From NCBI RefSeq assembly GCF_014705655.1, contig NZ_JACXIY010000017.1, positions 62,001 through 126,000 of the forward strand: 64,000 bases of DNA, given 5' to 3'. The position numbers and the translations under genes are program-made. The notes under the pieces are model-generated. The model worked only from the letters and a program-made list of their open reading frames with translations. It had not been told where the DNA came from and searched no databases. Positions 35,360 to 43,895 of the stretch are shown here, in pieces. The stretch comes from Paenibacillus arenilitoris (GTDB lineage Bacteria > Bacillota > Bacilli > Paenibacillales > Paenibacillaceae). The stretch's first letter is position 1. Each line of letters opens with the position of its first letter.

Positions 35360-36502
35360 TCAGCTGATCACGCCGGTGCTTCTAATATGAACTTGAACGC
35401 TGGTTTTCAACTTCACATCCTTGTACTCGTTCTTCCAGTCGATGCTCTTCCATAGCTCGGGATGGCTGACTCGCAGCTTCCTGCCGATCCCTAGCGCATC
35501 GCAATTCGCATTCAGCAATTTATTCGCGGTATTGGACGCCCGAATGTTCAGTGCTTCGGCTAACTCCTTTTTCAGCCGCCCCCGATCGACTTTTCCTCCT
35601 TCATCCGTGGGGTAGCTGCTAATGTCGCCGTATAGGTCAACCTTTACGGCGCATTCGATTTGCTGCGTGTTTTTATCGACGGACACGTCCATCGTCCGCT
35701 TTTCTTTCCGGACCTGAAAAGTAATCATTTTTGCTGCAGCTTCATCGGTGTCACGCTCATTGGAGCTTTGGTTCATAGGGATATCCAGGAGAACACGCTT
35801 GTTTAGCTTGTTCATCAGAAGCAATAACATCATGCTTTCATCCCTGGACAAAGTCACGCCGCTGTACCGGCTTCCGTCGAATAATCCGATGTTGTCCACG
35901 ACCAAAGCCTTATTCTTCGTCTTATGGATCACAGGCAGCACCGTATCAACGCCCGGGGCAGTCATTTGACTCCACAAGGTAAACAAGGTTTGCTCCGGAA
36001 TAATCGTTTTGGCTACCGCTCCTTCGACCATTTGTTTAATGCTGTAAGCGGCGGGGCTATTTTCCGCGCTTTTAATAGCCAACACTTCCGAAGCCAATCC
36101 CTTGCTTATTAGAATATTCGATGTCAGATACCCTTTAGGATCCCGGTAAAAAAACTCCAAAGTAGACATGACGCCGCGCTTAGCCAGCTCTTCCCCAATA
36201 ATAAATACATGTGTTTTGGTTGCTTCGATGGTGCCCGGAAGCATGCTGTCCATAATCGAACCGATATGTAATACGGAATCCCCGGTCGCTTGAATCAATT
36301 GATCCTTTACCTCGAATTGTCCGCTGCCTTTGCTATCCAGAATGAGCGTTCTAACCGCCGCCGCCACTTGACCGTCTTCCGAGGCATCAAGGCTGATTCC
36401 ATTTATTATCTTTTTTTTGGTTAAATAATGAATGTCCCAACACCCCGTAAGGGCCGCGGCCAGCAATCCGATACAAATCGCAAAAGTCATTTTTTTTCTC
36501 AT
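35360..36502 (-). CDS. Ger(x)C family spore germination lipoprotein (C subunit)
   Basis: A 380-residue lipoprotein. The signal peptide MRKKMTFAICIGLLAAALTGC has a lipobox LTGC, followed by WDIHYLTKKKIINGISLD, the opening of nearly all GerAC/GerKC proteins. The C-terminal domain contains IDWKNEYKDVKLKTSVQVHIRSTG. It sits at the outer face of the spore inner membrane as part of a nutrient germinant receptor. ATG at 36502 overlaps the stop of the B-subunit gene (ATGA). Confidence 0.95.
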   Translation of the reverse strand: MRKKMTFAICIGLLAAALTGCWDIHYLTKKKIINGISLDASEDGQVAAAVRTLILDSKGSGQFEVKDQLIQATGDSVLHIGSIMDSMLPGTIEATKTHVFIIGEELAKRGVMSTLEFFYRDPKGYLTSNILISKGLASEVLAIKSAENSPAAYSIKQMVEGAVAKTIIPEQTLFTLWSQMTAPGVDTVLPVIHKTKNKALVVDNIGLFDGSRYSGVTLSRDESMMLLLLMNKLNKRVLLDIPMNQSSNERDTDEAAAKMITFQVRKEKRTMDVSVDKNTQQIECAVKVDLYGDISSYPTDEGGKVDRGRLKKELAEALNIRASNTANKLLNANCDALGIGRKLRVSHPELWKSIDWKNEYKDVKLKTSVQVHIRSTGVIS

Positions 36503-37596
36503 GCGGACCCGACCTTCTTCTTGTTTTTTAGCAGGAAGGATGCCAGCCACAGCAGAAACGGCAATGCCGCAATCATTGCAAGGTAACCGTATTCCACCCA
36601 TTTGCGGAAGAGGTCTATGCTTTCCATGGAGGATAAATATAATCCCAATAGATAGACCAGCACGCCGCTGAACCATATAAGCTTTCGATAAGAGCTTTGA
36701 TTTGCGGTCAGGCTTTTCCCGGCCAGGCATAAATACGAAACGATGGTGGCGGTCATCGGAATAATCCAAATGGCTAAAAAGATGAGATCCAAGCGGTCAA
36801 ACAATTGATAGGTTAACCCTTTGAACATATACAAAACCGGTTCATTCACCCGTTCCAATACTTTGGGGCTGAATCCGATCAGACAGAGGAATACAAAATA
36901 AGCATAAAACAAGGTGACAAAGCCATTCGCGAAGGAGAAGACGCGAATCAAGCTTTTGCCATTGTTTTGGACCTGGGCGGCGAAATAAAGAATGACTTCA
37001 AAACCAAACATCGCAAAAACCGTTTTTTCGCTTCCCTGGACCATATGCGCGAATCCCGATTCGCCTACCGGCAAAATATTAGCAACCTGCAATTCATTCG
37101 TAAAATTTAAAGTACTGATCAGGATCAGCAATCCGAAGAGAACGGAGGTCAGAACAAAAAATCTTGCGATGACGCGCAAATTTTCAAGAGCCAGATAGAT
37201 CCCCGTCCCGATAATGAGCAGAAGCAGAACCCAACCGGGAGTCATCGGGAGCATCCAAATATGGACCAGCCGGACATAAAGCGTAATCGCGTAACCTGCA
37301 ATGAGAACAAATAAAACATAATAAATAAAGTTGACGGCTTTACCTATATAAACGCCAAACAATCGTATCGTAATATCGCTTAATGTCTGGTTCGGAAATT
37401 TTCTGAGCAGCTGCGAATATACGATCAGCAACAGCTGAATGGCTGCCCCGGCCATAAGAACCGAGATCCAGGCATCTCCTTTGGCCGAGCTTTGGATTTT
37501 CGAAGGCAAGGATAAGAGGCCTATGCCGATCTGCGTTTTGACGATCAAAAAGAACAGCTGAGGTCTGGTTACCGAATGATTCAAGACCGTTTCCAC
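36499..37596 (-). CDS. GerAB/ArcD/ProY family germinant receptor (B subunit)
   Basis: A 365-residue integral membrane protein with about ten transmembrane helices, of the APC-superfamily-like B subunits that bind germinants. QIGIGLLSLPSKIQSSAKGDAWIS at residues 22-45 is the family's first helix. FGFEVILYFAAQVQNN and the C-terminal KNKKKVGSA are also typical. The gene overlaps the A subunit by 16 bp and the C subunit by 4 bp, indicating one translationally coupled operon. Confidence 0.95.
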   Translation of the reverse strand: METVLNHSVTRPQLFFLIVKTQIGIGLLSLPSKIQSSAKGDAWISVLMAGAAIQLLLIVYSQLLRKFPNQTLSDITIRLFGVYIGKAVNFIYYVLFVLIAGYAITLYVRLVHIWMLPMTPGWVLLLLIIGTGIYLALENLRVIARFFVLTSVLFGLLILISTLNFTNELQVANILPVGESGFAHMVQGSEKTVFAMFGFEVILYFAAQVQNNGKSLIRVFSFANGFVTLFYAYFVFLCLIGFSPKVLERVNEPVLYMFKGLTYQLFDRLDLIFLAIWIIPMTATIVSYLCLAGKSLTANQSSYRKLIWFSGVLVYLLGLYLSSMESIDLFRKWVEYGYLAMIAALPFLLWLASFLLKNKKKVGSA

Positions 37597-39086
37597 CTCC
37601 CGGAAAATAACGGTTTTAAAGGATTGGATTTCCCACTCTGCGGTTCTTTATCGTCCATCCATCTTGGCAGCCGCAAATACATATCTTTCGCGTTCTCCTT
37701 CCCTTTAAAAGGACCAAACGGCGTGAAATAGGGAACTCCGAGCGTCTCGATCTTGCATAAATGAATGAAGATGGCCATCAGCATAATGGATATGCCGAAA
37801 AAGCCGAACAAAGCCGCGGCAAGCATCATCGGAAAACCCAATATTCTTAAGCTTGTCCCGAACTCGTTCAATGGGGTCGCGAACGAGGCAATCGCCGTCA
37901 AACCGATAACGACAATCATCGTATGCGAAACCAGCTGAGCCTCAACAACGGCCGTGCCTATAACCAAACCCCCGACGATACCGATCGTTTGGGCGATGGG
38001 CGAGGGGAGCCGGATCGCCGCCTCTTTCAGCAATTCAAGAATGGTTTGCATGAGGAGCGCCTCCAAGATCGGCGGCAACGGCACGTAGGTTAAAGAAACC
38101 TTGACGGAATAAAGAATCCCGATCGGCAGCACCTCGGAGTGGTACGACACGATGGCGATATAGAACGCAGGCAAACAGGTGGCCAATATAAAGCTGACTA
38201 ACCGTATAATCCGATAAAACGAACCGATGATCCATCGGCTGTTATAATCGTCGGGCGATTGGTAAAACGAGAAAAAGGTAATGGGCAGAACCAATACATT
38301 CGGGCTGCCGTCAACGGCAATCGCGATTTTTCCCTCCATGAGGTAAGATACAACGCGATCCGGCCGTTCAGACTGAATCGTTTGCGGGAACGGGGAAAAG
38401 GGGTGTTCCTCAAGCCATTCATCGATGTTGCCGGCGGAATACAAATAGTCGAGCTGAATGGACGATATCCGTTTCAAGCATTCCTCGACGATCTTCGGGT
38501 CGGCCAGGTCGTCCATATAAATGATGGCAACTTTCGTATTCGTGACGCTGCCGAGCGTATAGTAGCCGAGCTTGAATTTCGGACTTTTGATCCGCTTGCG
38601 GAGCAAATAAATATTCGTGCTCAAGCATTCGTTAAAGCCTTCATGCGAGCCTTTAATAATTTGCTCGCTCCTGGGTTCCTCGACGGAACGGCCTTCCTTC
38701 TTCCCGGCGGACATCATGACCGCTTCCGAATCGTTCTCCGTAACCGCGACGCAATACCCTTCGAGCAGCGCACGGCCGATCCGGACGACGTCGGATGATT
38801 TGGCGATCGAAGCGGACGAAACGACCTGACCGGGAGCTAATTCGATCGATTCCTGCAATGGCTGAATGATGGCGGCCTGCATGAAGTCCTTGTCGACGAG
38901 CCCCTCCAAATAGAGCAGGGCATAGCTTTGATCGTTCGTTTCGATCCGTCGGATCATCAAATCTTCCGTATGCGACATATAAGCGTTAACTTGATCGATT
39001 TTCCTCTCGATCGATCCGGCCTCCAGCGCAATCGGGAACGATCCTGCTTGCGGGGCGAGCGGCGTTCGACGAAAAGTAGACTTCAT
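37581..39086 (-). CDS. GerA family spore germination protein (A subunit)
   Basis: A 501-residue protein with a large soluble N-terminal domain (residues 1-260) and about five transmembrane helices after it. Family signs are LLYLEGLVDKDFMQ, EGYCVAVTEND (usually EG...), EPRSEQIIKGSHEGFNECLSTNIYLLRKRIKSP and a conserved membrane segment PLPPILEALLMQTILELLKEAAIRLPSPI. The A subunit forms the pentameric ion channel of germinant receptors. AGGGAGATG precedes the start. First gene of the ger operon, whose base composition is visibly more AT-rich than the flanking metabolic genes. Confidence 0.95.
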   Translation of the reverse strand: MKSTFRRTPLAPQAGSFPIALEAGSIERKIDQVNAYMSHTEDLMIRRIETNDQSYALLYLEGLVDKDFMQAAIIQPLQESIELAPGQVVSSASIAKSSDVVRIGRALLEGYCVAVTENDSEAVMMSAGKKEGRSVEEPRSEQIIKGSHEGFNECLSTNIYLLRKRIKSPKFKLGYYTLGSVTNTKVAIIYMDDLADPKIVEECLKRISSIQLDYLYSAGNIDEWLEEHPFSPFPQTIQSERPDRVVSYLMEGKIAIAVDGSPNVLVLPITFFSFYQSPDDYNSRWIIGSFYRIIRLVSFILATCLPAFYIAIVSYHSEVLPIGILYSVKVSLTYVPLPPILEALLMQTILELLKEAAIRLPSPIAQTIGIVGGLVIGTAVVEAQLVSHTMIVVIGLTAIASFATPLNEFGTSLRILGFPMMLAAALFGFFGISIMLMAIFIHLCKIETLGVPYFTPFGPFKGKENAKDMYLRLPRWMDDKEPQSGKSNPLKPLFSGRWKRS

Positions 39087-39201
39087 GGGATCATCTCCCT
39101 GCGCTGATAATCATTGCCGATGATTTAAATATCCCCATAATCGTTTTCGACAATACCTTGCAGGTTTACGGTAAGTTATTCGATGGGAAGAAGGAGGCTA
39201 A

Positions 39202-39250
39202 CAAAAAAAGGAGTTGTCTCAGCAGTCGACAGCGACTTTGAGACAGCTCC
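39202..39250 (-). terminator. Terminator of the copper-amine-oxidase-N-like gene
   Basis: Read on the minus strand, a 12-bp stem (39250-39239 with 39221-39210) is followed by seven T residues (39209-39203). It separates the 39261 gene from the ger operon. Confidence 0.88.
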
Positions 39251-39260
39251 TATGTTTGAT

Positions 39261-40403
39261 TTAAGCTTTCGGGGACAACGTAATCCGAATGTCGTCGAGG
39301 TAGAAGGTCGTGCGTCCTTCGTAACCGGAATCGCTGCCGATGATGACGTAAAGCTCTCCTTCGGCGTTCGTCTGGAGCGTTGCCGCATGGCTCATCCGCT
39401 TCTTCTGAAAGCCTTCGACTGCGTTATCGGGCTTGACCATATTGCCCACGATCTTCAAATCCGCGCCTTCCGTCGATTGGTTGCCTTTGTCGAGATTCAA
39501 AGCGAAGAAGGCTTCTTCGCCTTGGGTCTGCTCCACGACCTCCGGCGCCTTCGCGGCGAAACCGGCTTTGATGCTGACGGCTTCTCCCGGCGCGCCTCCG
39601 ACGCCAACCATGCCGCCTTCCTCGTCGGTGTACAGGCTGAACGACAGCGACGCGTTATAGGCCGTATTCGGCTGCAGGCCGTCGATCTTGCGCGCGGCGA
39701 ACATGAACAAGTCGTCGCTTCTGTTCATTCCGCTTAATTTCAGTCCGTAATTCGAAGCGTTATCCTTGAGAGGAATAAGTTCCCTGGCGTAAGCAAGCTC
39801 GTAGATCGAAGGCTCGAAGTTCACCGGAAGATCGGCAAAATCGCCCTGCCAGCCCTCGTCGTCCCGATCGAGAGAATAACTCTCGGTGACGACGCCGTCT
39901 TCTTCGGCGTTCGCTTGGATCGTTACCTTCTTTTCCTTCGCGTTCCAGGACGTATTCGCGTCCAGCAGTTCCGATACGGCTTTGGCCGGAACGAATGCTT
40001 GTCCCCGGATCGCCGTAACTTTGGCCGGAAGCTTGACGTTTTTGACATAGGTGCCCGCAACGGCGTCTTTGCCGATTTGCAGATGAACCGTTAATTCGCC
40101 TCTTGCAAGCCGTATCGACTTATCGGCCGGCTCCCAGTTCAGGGAAGCGTCCAGACCGTCCGCGAGTGCCCGAACGGGCACCATGGCCGTGCCTTGCTCG
40201 ATATAAGGCGCGATCGGCAGTTTGACCGGCCCGTTATGATCAATGGCAGTCAGGTTTCCAATCTGGAATTGCACGGAAGGAAGCGCGTTCTCGTCTGCGC
40301 CGAATGCCGTGGCCGACGGAAGGACCGCCGTCAACGCCGCCGCTGCCAATAAGGGTACGATGCCTTTGCGAATCTTCCTCTTCGTCTTCGTTATGTTGTT
40401 CAT
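39261..40403 (-). CDS. Secreted protein with copper-amine-oxidase N-like domains
   Basis: A 380-residue exported protein. A Sec signal peptide with basic start MNNITKTKRKIRKG and hydrophobic core ends near ATAFGA. Two stalk-like repeats follow: KLPIAPYIEQGTAMVPVRALADGLDASLNW and KLPAKVTAIRGQAFVPAKAVSELLDANTSW, both of the copper amine oxidase N-terminal (PF07833) type common in Paenibacillus envelope proteins. The C-terminal 200 residues (DEGWQGDFADLPV, FMFAARKIDGLQPNTAYNAS, TTFYLDDIRITL) form a beta-sandwich like a carbohydrate-binding module. Possibly cell-surface glycan binding; no catalytic residues are recognised. Confidence 0.8.
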   Translation of the reverse strand: MNNITKTKRKIRKGIVPLLAAAALTAVLPSATAFGADENALPSVQFQIGNLTAIDHNGPVKLPIAPYIEQGTAMVPVRALADGLDASLNWEPADKSIRLARGELTVHLQIGKDAVAGTYVKNVKLPAKVTAIRGQAFVPAKAVSELLDANTSWNAKEKKVTIQANAEEDGVVTESYSLDRDDEGWQGDFADLPVNFEPSIYELAYARELIPLKDNASNYGLKLSGMNRSDDLFMFAARKIDGLQPNTAYNASLSFSLYTDEEGGMVGVGGAPGEAVSIKAGFAAKAPEVVEQTQGEEAFFALNLDKGNQSTEGADLKIVGNMVKPDNAVEGFQKKRMSHAATLQTNAEGELYVIIGSDSGYEGRTTFYLDDIRITLSPKA

Positions 40404-40495
40404 GAGCTGTACCTGCCTTTCTATTATTGAAGCCGTTACAGTGCTATAAACGCCGCGATGATTAAAAAGGTTGCAAGAGCTGGGGCAGGGAGTAC

Positions 40496-40541
40496 TTGAC
40501 AAAAAAAAGCAGCCAGCTTATGATTAGAATGAACATTCGAT
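40496..40541 (+). promoter_or_regulatory. Promoter of tetR with overlapping operator
   Basis: TTGACA (40496-40501), exact 17-bp spacer, TATGAT (40519-40524). AATGAACATTCGAT (40528-40541), just downstream of the -10, matches 11 of 14 positions of the perfect palindrome at 41205 before the SDR gene. Confidence 0.75.
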
Positions 40542-40568
40542 CTAGATAGTGGGAAGGAGAGACGGAGC

Positions 40569-41168
40569 ATGTTTGCGCGCTACAACAAAGTTCAGCAAGC
40601 CGTGCTGGAGACGACGCTGAGGCTGATTATCGACAAGGAACTGCAAGCCACGTCCATGTCGTTGATCGCCAAGGAATCTAAAGTATCGACGGGGAATATT
40701 TATCATTATTTCTCGAGCAAGGAAGACATCATCAACGAGCTGTATAAAGCGATCGTGCAATTCAACGGCGAATACGTAACGAAAAATTGGAGCGATGCCG
40801 ATCCGGTCCGGGTCCGGTTCGAACGGGCATGGGAGAACGTCATCCGGCTTGGCATGGAATACCCGCAAGGCTTTCAATTCATCGAGCAGTACTCTTTCTC
40901 GCCCTACATTTACGAAGCGTCCAAGCTGGAGGCGTACAAGGGGGGATGGTGCGGTCCGCTGGAAGCCGTTTATCGGGAGGCGATCGCCGCCGGCCTATTC
41001 AAACCCGGTCTCGAGCCCAGGCTGATGGTCCAAATGCATTACGGCTCGTTCGTCTATCTTCTCAAAGCGCATTTGCAGCAGTATTTGGAGCTGAACGAAG
41101 AGACGATCCGGAGCGCAATCTCGTCGTCCTGGAACGCGTTCGGTACGGACAAAGCCGTCATGACGTAA
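40569..41168 (+). CDS. TetR family transcriptional regulator
   Basis: A 199-residue regulator. The N-terminal HTH is VLETTLRLIIDKELQATSMSLIAKESKVSTGNIYHYFSSKEDIINELY; the C-terminal ligand domain is not conserved. A palindrome shared between its own promoter and the SDR promoter indicates that it represses both. AAGGAGAGACGGAG precedes the start. The SDR gene 91 bp downstream is its most likely target. Confidence 0.93.
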   Translation: MFARYNKVQQAVLETTLRLIIDKELQATSMSLIAKESKVSTGNIYHYFSSKEDIINELYKAIVQFNGEYVTKNWSDADPVRVRFERAWENVIRLGMEYPQGFQFIEQYSFSPYIYEASKLEAYKGGWCGPLEAVYREAIAAGLFKPGLEPRLMVQMHYGSFVYLLKAHLQQYLELNEETIRSAISSSWNAFGTDKAVMT

Positions 41169-41173
41169 CAGTC

Positions 41174-41197
41174 GGAGGAACGACTCCTCCTTTCCTT
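41174..41197 (+). terminator. Short hairpin terminator after tetR
   Basis: GGAGGA/TCCTCC (41174-41179, 41185-41190) followed by TTTCCTT. It is short, so read-through into the SDR gene is possible. Confidence 0.5.
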
Positions 41198-41204
41198 ACA
41201 TTAG

Positions 41205-41218
41205 ATCGAACGTTCGAT
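41205..41218. promoter_or_regulatory. TetR operator before the SDR gene
   Basis: ATCGAACGTTCGAT is a perfect 14-bp palindrome 42 bp upstream of the SDR start; a degenerate copy overlaps the tetR promoter. Confidence 0.7.
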
Positions 41219-41259
41219 TTATATTTGTTTATGTAAACATTCCTAAGGAGGAATATCCA

Positions 41260-42078
41260 ATGACGAAAACGATTTTTATTACGGGGACCAGCTCCGGGCT
41301 GGGCAAACTAACGGCCATCCATTTTGCGAAGAGGGGATGGAAGGTGGCGGCGACGATGCGCTCGCCCGAGAAGGAGACCGAATTGACCGCCTATGACAAC
41401 ATAAAGATATTCAAGCTGGACGTTACGGATGTCAAGCAAGCGCAGCAAGCGGCCGCCGACGCCATCGAAGCGTTCGGGAGGATCGACGTCGTCGTCAACA
41501 ATGCCGGAATGGGCTCGTACGGCCCATTGGAACTGGCCGAGGAAGCGACGATCGATTGGCAATTCGCGGTCAACGTCAGAGGGCCGATCAACGTCATCCG
41601 GGCTTTCCTTCCGCATTTCCGAGAGAGCGGGGGAGGGAAATTCATAAATATCAGTTCGTATATGGGCGTAACGACGGCTGTCCCGACCGGTTCCTTGTAC
41701 AACATGTCGAAGTTCGCGTTGGAAGGCTTGACCGAAGGTCTATATTACGAACTAAAGCCATTTAACATCGATCTGCATCTGATTGAGCAGGGAGGTACAT
41801 CGGGCAACAACTTCATGAACAACGTCATTTGGAATGCCGATGATGCCGTGACCGCTTACGACGGCATAACGAATAAAGTCAAAGCGCTCATGCAAGCCGC
41901 CGTCAACGGTCCTATGGACGATCCGCAAACGGTCGTGGACGCGATCGCCGCGGTCGCGCTAGGCGAGAACGTCGCGTTCCGCACGCTGGTCGGCGACGAG
42001 GGCAAAGGCTTGATGGCGATGAGGAACGCCATGCCGATCGAAGCCTACTTGGAGAATATATACGCCAAGTTTCAGTGA
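41260..42078 (+). CDS. SDR family oxidoreductase
   Basis: A 272-residue classical SDR. TGTSSGLGKLTA is the NAD(P)-binding loop, VVNNAGMG the NNAG motif, NISSYMG the catalytic Ser and LYNMSKFAL (YxxxK) the catalytic Tyr/Lys. The C-terminal region (LIEQGGTSGNNFM) matches the retinol-dehydrogenase-like or ketoreductase group often controlled by TetR. CTAAGGAGG precedes ATG. It is likely induced as a detoxification enzyme. Confidence 0.93.
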   Translation: MTKTIFITGTSSGLGKLTAIHFAKRGWKVAATMRSPEKETELTAYDNIKIFKLDVTDVKQAQQAAADAIEAFGRIDVVVNNAGMGSYGPLELAEEATIDWQFAVNVRGPINVIRAFLPHFRESGGGKFINISSYMGVTTAVPTGSLYNMSKFALEGLTEGLYYELKPFNIDLHLIEQGGTSGNNFMNNVIWNADDAVTAYDGITNKVKALMQAAVNGPMDDPQTVVDAIAAVALGENVAFRTLVGDEGKGLMAMRNAMPIEAYLENIYAKFQ

Positions 42079-42100
42079 GATGCGTTCAAAGAATGTAAAA

Positions 42101-42147
42101 AAAGAGGAGGTTAACCGGCATTTCCGTTAGCCTCCTCTTTTATTTTG
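42101..42147. terminator. Bidirectional terminator between SDR and C1q-like genes
   Basis: A 15-bp stem AAAGAGGAGGTTAAC/GTTAGCCTCCTCTTT (42101-42115, 42126-42140) has A residues before and T residues after, so it serves both convergent genes. Confidence 0.93.
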
Positions 42148-42150
42148 CCA

Positions 42151-42771
42151 TTATCCGACTCTTGCCGCTTCGAAACGGGTGCCAACGCCCGATTGGATGT
42201 TACCGGCTACCGTACCGCCAATCGTGAAGAAGACCTGCACCTGGTCGCCGGCTTCCAGCCGGACGATTCCTCCGGCGTCGATGCTGTCATCGCCGAACGT
42301 AAACGTCTCGGAATCGGTCAGTACCGGCGAGTTATTCACCCGCACAGCCATGGCGACCTGCACTAACGTGCTCGTGTTGAGCACGAAACTCACGCTGGCG
42401 AATATCGAGTAAATGCCGCTTCTTCGCGGAATGAACGTCGATGTGGCCGGGTTGTATTCTCCGTTCACATCGAATTCTTCCATTCCGTACAACACTTGAG
42501 GGAAGGGATTGCCACCGGCGCCCGGTACGGGCTGGTTCGCGCTCGCGATGGCTCTGAACGCCGATCTGCAGCCGCATGCATTCGTTTTTTTGGCGCCGCT
42601 TCTTTTGACGATGGTCCGCTTGAAGACGATGTTGTTCACGATTTTGTTCACCGGCCATTTCGGACACTTCGCCACGGGCTTCTTGCCGCGTTTTTTTGCA
42701 GGACCTGTCCGTGTTTTGGAAGGACATGCCCGTTTTTTGGGAGAGCTCTTCGCAATCTTTGGATATCCCAT
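42151..42771 (-). CDS. C1q/TNF-like domain protein with Lys/Pro-rich N-terminus, probable spore-surface protein
   Basis: A 206-residue paralogue of the protein at 3445. The N-terminal 70 residues are Lys/Pro/Cys-rich (SPKKRACPSKTRTGPAKKRGKK, in parts), then CRSAFRAIASANQ, GMEEFDVNGEYNPATSTFIPRRSGIYSIFASVS and DAGGIVRLEAGDQVQVFFTIGG form the jelly-roll; both proteins end QSG(L/V)(A/G)TRFE. No signal peptide. An upstream sigma-K-type promoter supports mother-cell expression and a place on the spore surface. Start taken at 42771 after AAGGTGGTGGAGG; a longer frame to 42873 overlaps the promoter. Confidence 0.75.
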   Translation of the reverse strand: MGYPKIAKSSPKKRACPSKTRTGPAKKRGKKPVAKCPKWPVNKIVNNIVFKRTIVKRSGAKKTNACGCRSAFRAIASANQPVPGAGGNPFPQVLYGMEEFDVNGEYNPATSTFIPRRSGIYSIFASVSFVLNTSTLVQVAMAVRVNNSPVLTDSETFTFGDDSIDAGGIVRLEAGDQVQVFFTIGGTVAGNIQSGVGTRFEAARVG

Positions 42772-42811
42772 TCCTCCACCACCTTCTATTAATCTAGCAG
42801 TCGCTACATGA

Positions 42812-42839
42812 TAGTGTATGCATCCGATAGGTTTATCGT
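42812..42839 (-). promoter_or_regulatory. Sigma-K type promoter of the second C1q-like gene
   Basis: On the minus strand AC (42839-42838), 17 bp, then CATACACTA (42820-42812). This fits the sigma-K consensus AC-N16/17-CATANNNTA exactly and also resembles sigma-E. Confidence 0.65.
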
Positions 42840-42938
42840 TTGGATTGGAGCCCGCAATCGATATTTTGAACATCGGACCTGCACCGCGGCTCCCCGAATC
42901 GATAGGATATAGAAACGACCATGAGGAGTCTGAAGCGA

Positions 42939-43742
42939 ATGGCCAGCTCGAAATGGAATTTGCATAAATTTTATTACCGGGATGCTTATATTCGAAATTT
43001 TTTGCCGGACACGGCTTTGCTGAACCAGGAGTCCCTTAAGCAGTTTTTGGATAAATACGATTCGGTCTACATCAAGCCGGATAGACGCCACGGCGGCAAC
43101 GGCGTCATTCGCGCCCGAAAGTCGGAGAACGGCTATTCGTTCACGGCGATTGCAGGCAGGAAGGCCGAGAACGAGTCGGATATCCCAACCGTCCAGGAGC
43201 TTTACCGAAAAATCGCAAAACGCGCGATCGACGACAACTACATTATTCAGCAGGCCATTCCGTTAGCCGTCATTAACGGACGTCCTTACGACATCCGTTC
43301 GATGATGATGCGCAAACCGGGAGGCTTATGGCGATTTTACGGCTATTTCGCCAAAGTCGCGGGTACGGTCTCGATCATCACCAACGTGTGCCGGTCCGGC
43401 GGCTACGTAATCACGATCGAAGAAGCGCTGCGCAAATCGCTGGGCTTGACGCAGGAGCAAATCAAACAAAAAAAGGAGAGCATGCTCGATTTAAGCTTGA
43501 AAATATGCAACCGGTTTAAGAAATACAAGGCCTCGACCACGCAAATCGGCATTGATTTCGCCTTGGACGATAAAGGGGAAATATGGATTATCGAGGTTAA
43601 CTTCGACCTGCCCGATCATTCGGGCAACGCCTTCGCCGAGCTTCCCGATAAAACCAATTACCTGCGAATCAGAAGAATGAAGCGATGGCTGCGGTCGATT
43701 CGGCGAAAACGGATCATTGCCCGCAGAAGAAAGAAAAAGTAG
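42939..43742 (+). CDS. YheC/YheD family spore-coat-associated ATP-grasp protein
   Basis: A 267-residue protein of the YheC/YheD family (ATP-grasp fold). SSKWNLHKFYYRDAYIRNFLPDT, VYIKPDRRHGGNGV (ATP-binding), IIQQAIPLAVINGRPYDIRSMMM, and IGIDFALDDKGEIWIIEVNFDLPDHSG (metal and phosphate site) follow the family pattern. It ends in a strongly basic tail (RRKRIIARRRKKK). These proteins associate with the endospore coat; the product is unknown. It is divergent from the C1q-like gene, which supports a shared spore role. ATG 42939 has GAGGAG 10 bp upstream. Confidence 0.88.
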   Translation: MASSKWNLHKFYYRDAYIRNFLPDTALLNQESLKQFLDKYDSVYIKPDRRHGGNGVIRARKSENGYSFTAIAGRKAENESDIPTVQELYRKIAKRAIDDNYIIQQAIPLAVINGRPYDIRSMMMRKPGGLWRFYGYFAKVAGTVSIITNVCRSGGYVITIEEALRKSLGLTQEQIKQKKESMLDLSLKICNRFKKYKASTTQIGIDFALDDKGEIWIIEVNFDLPDHSGNAFAELPDKTNYLRIRRMKRWLRSIRRKRIIARRRKKK

Positions 43743-43759
43743 GTTGCACCCGTCACGTC

Positions 43760-43801
43760 AATCGAATGAACCGCTGACCATGGACAGCGGTTCTTTCGAT
43801 T
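43760..43801 (+). terminator. Hairpin after the YheC/D gene
   Basis: AATCGA...GAACCGCTG pairs with CAGCGGTTC...TCGATT in a two-part stem with an internal loop, 20 bp after the stop codon. TTCTTT interrupts the right arm; there is no terminal T-tract, so termination is possible but not certain. Confidence 0.5.
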
Positions 43802-43895
43802 GCCGTGACGCGAAGGCGTCAGGAAAGGCTATAATAGATTGGCGAAATATGGCGCGGGTTCCACGGGAAGGCTCGGATGGCTGCGAGAAAGCGGC

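Noticed and set aside
39087-39175. Sigma-G promoter before the ger operon
   Set aside because: GGTATT and GGATATTTA at 17-bp spacing are only a partial match to the consensus, so no call is made.
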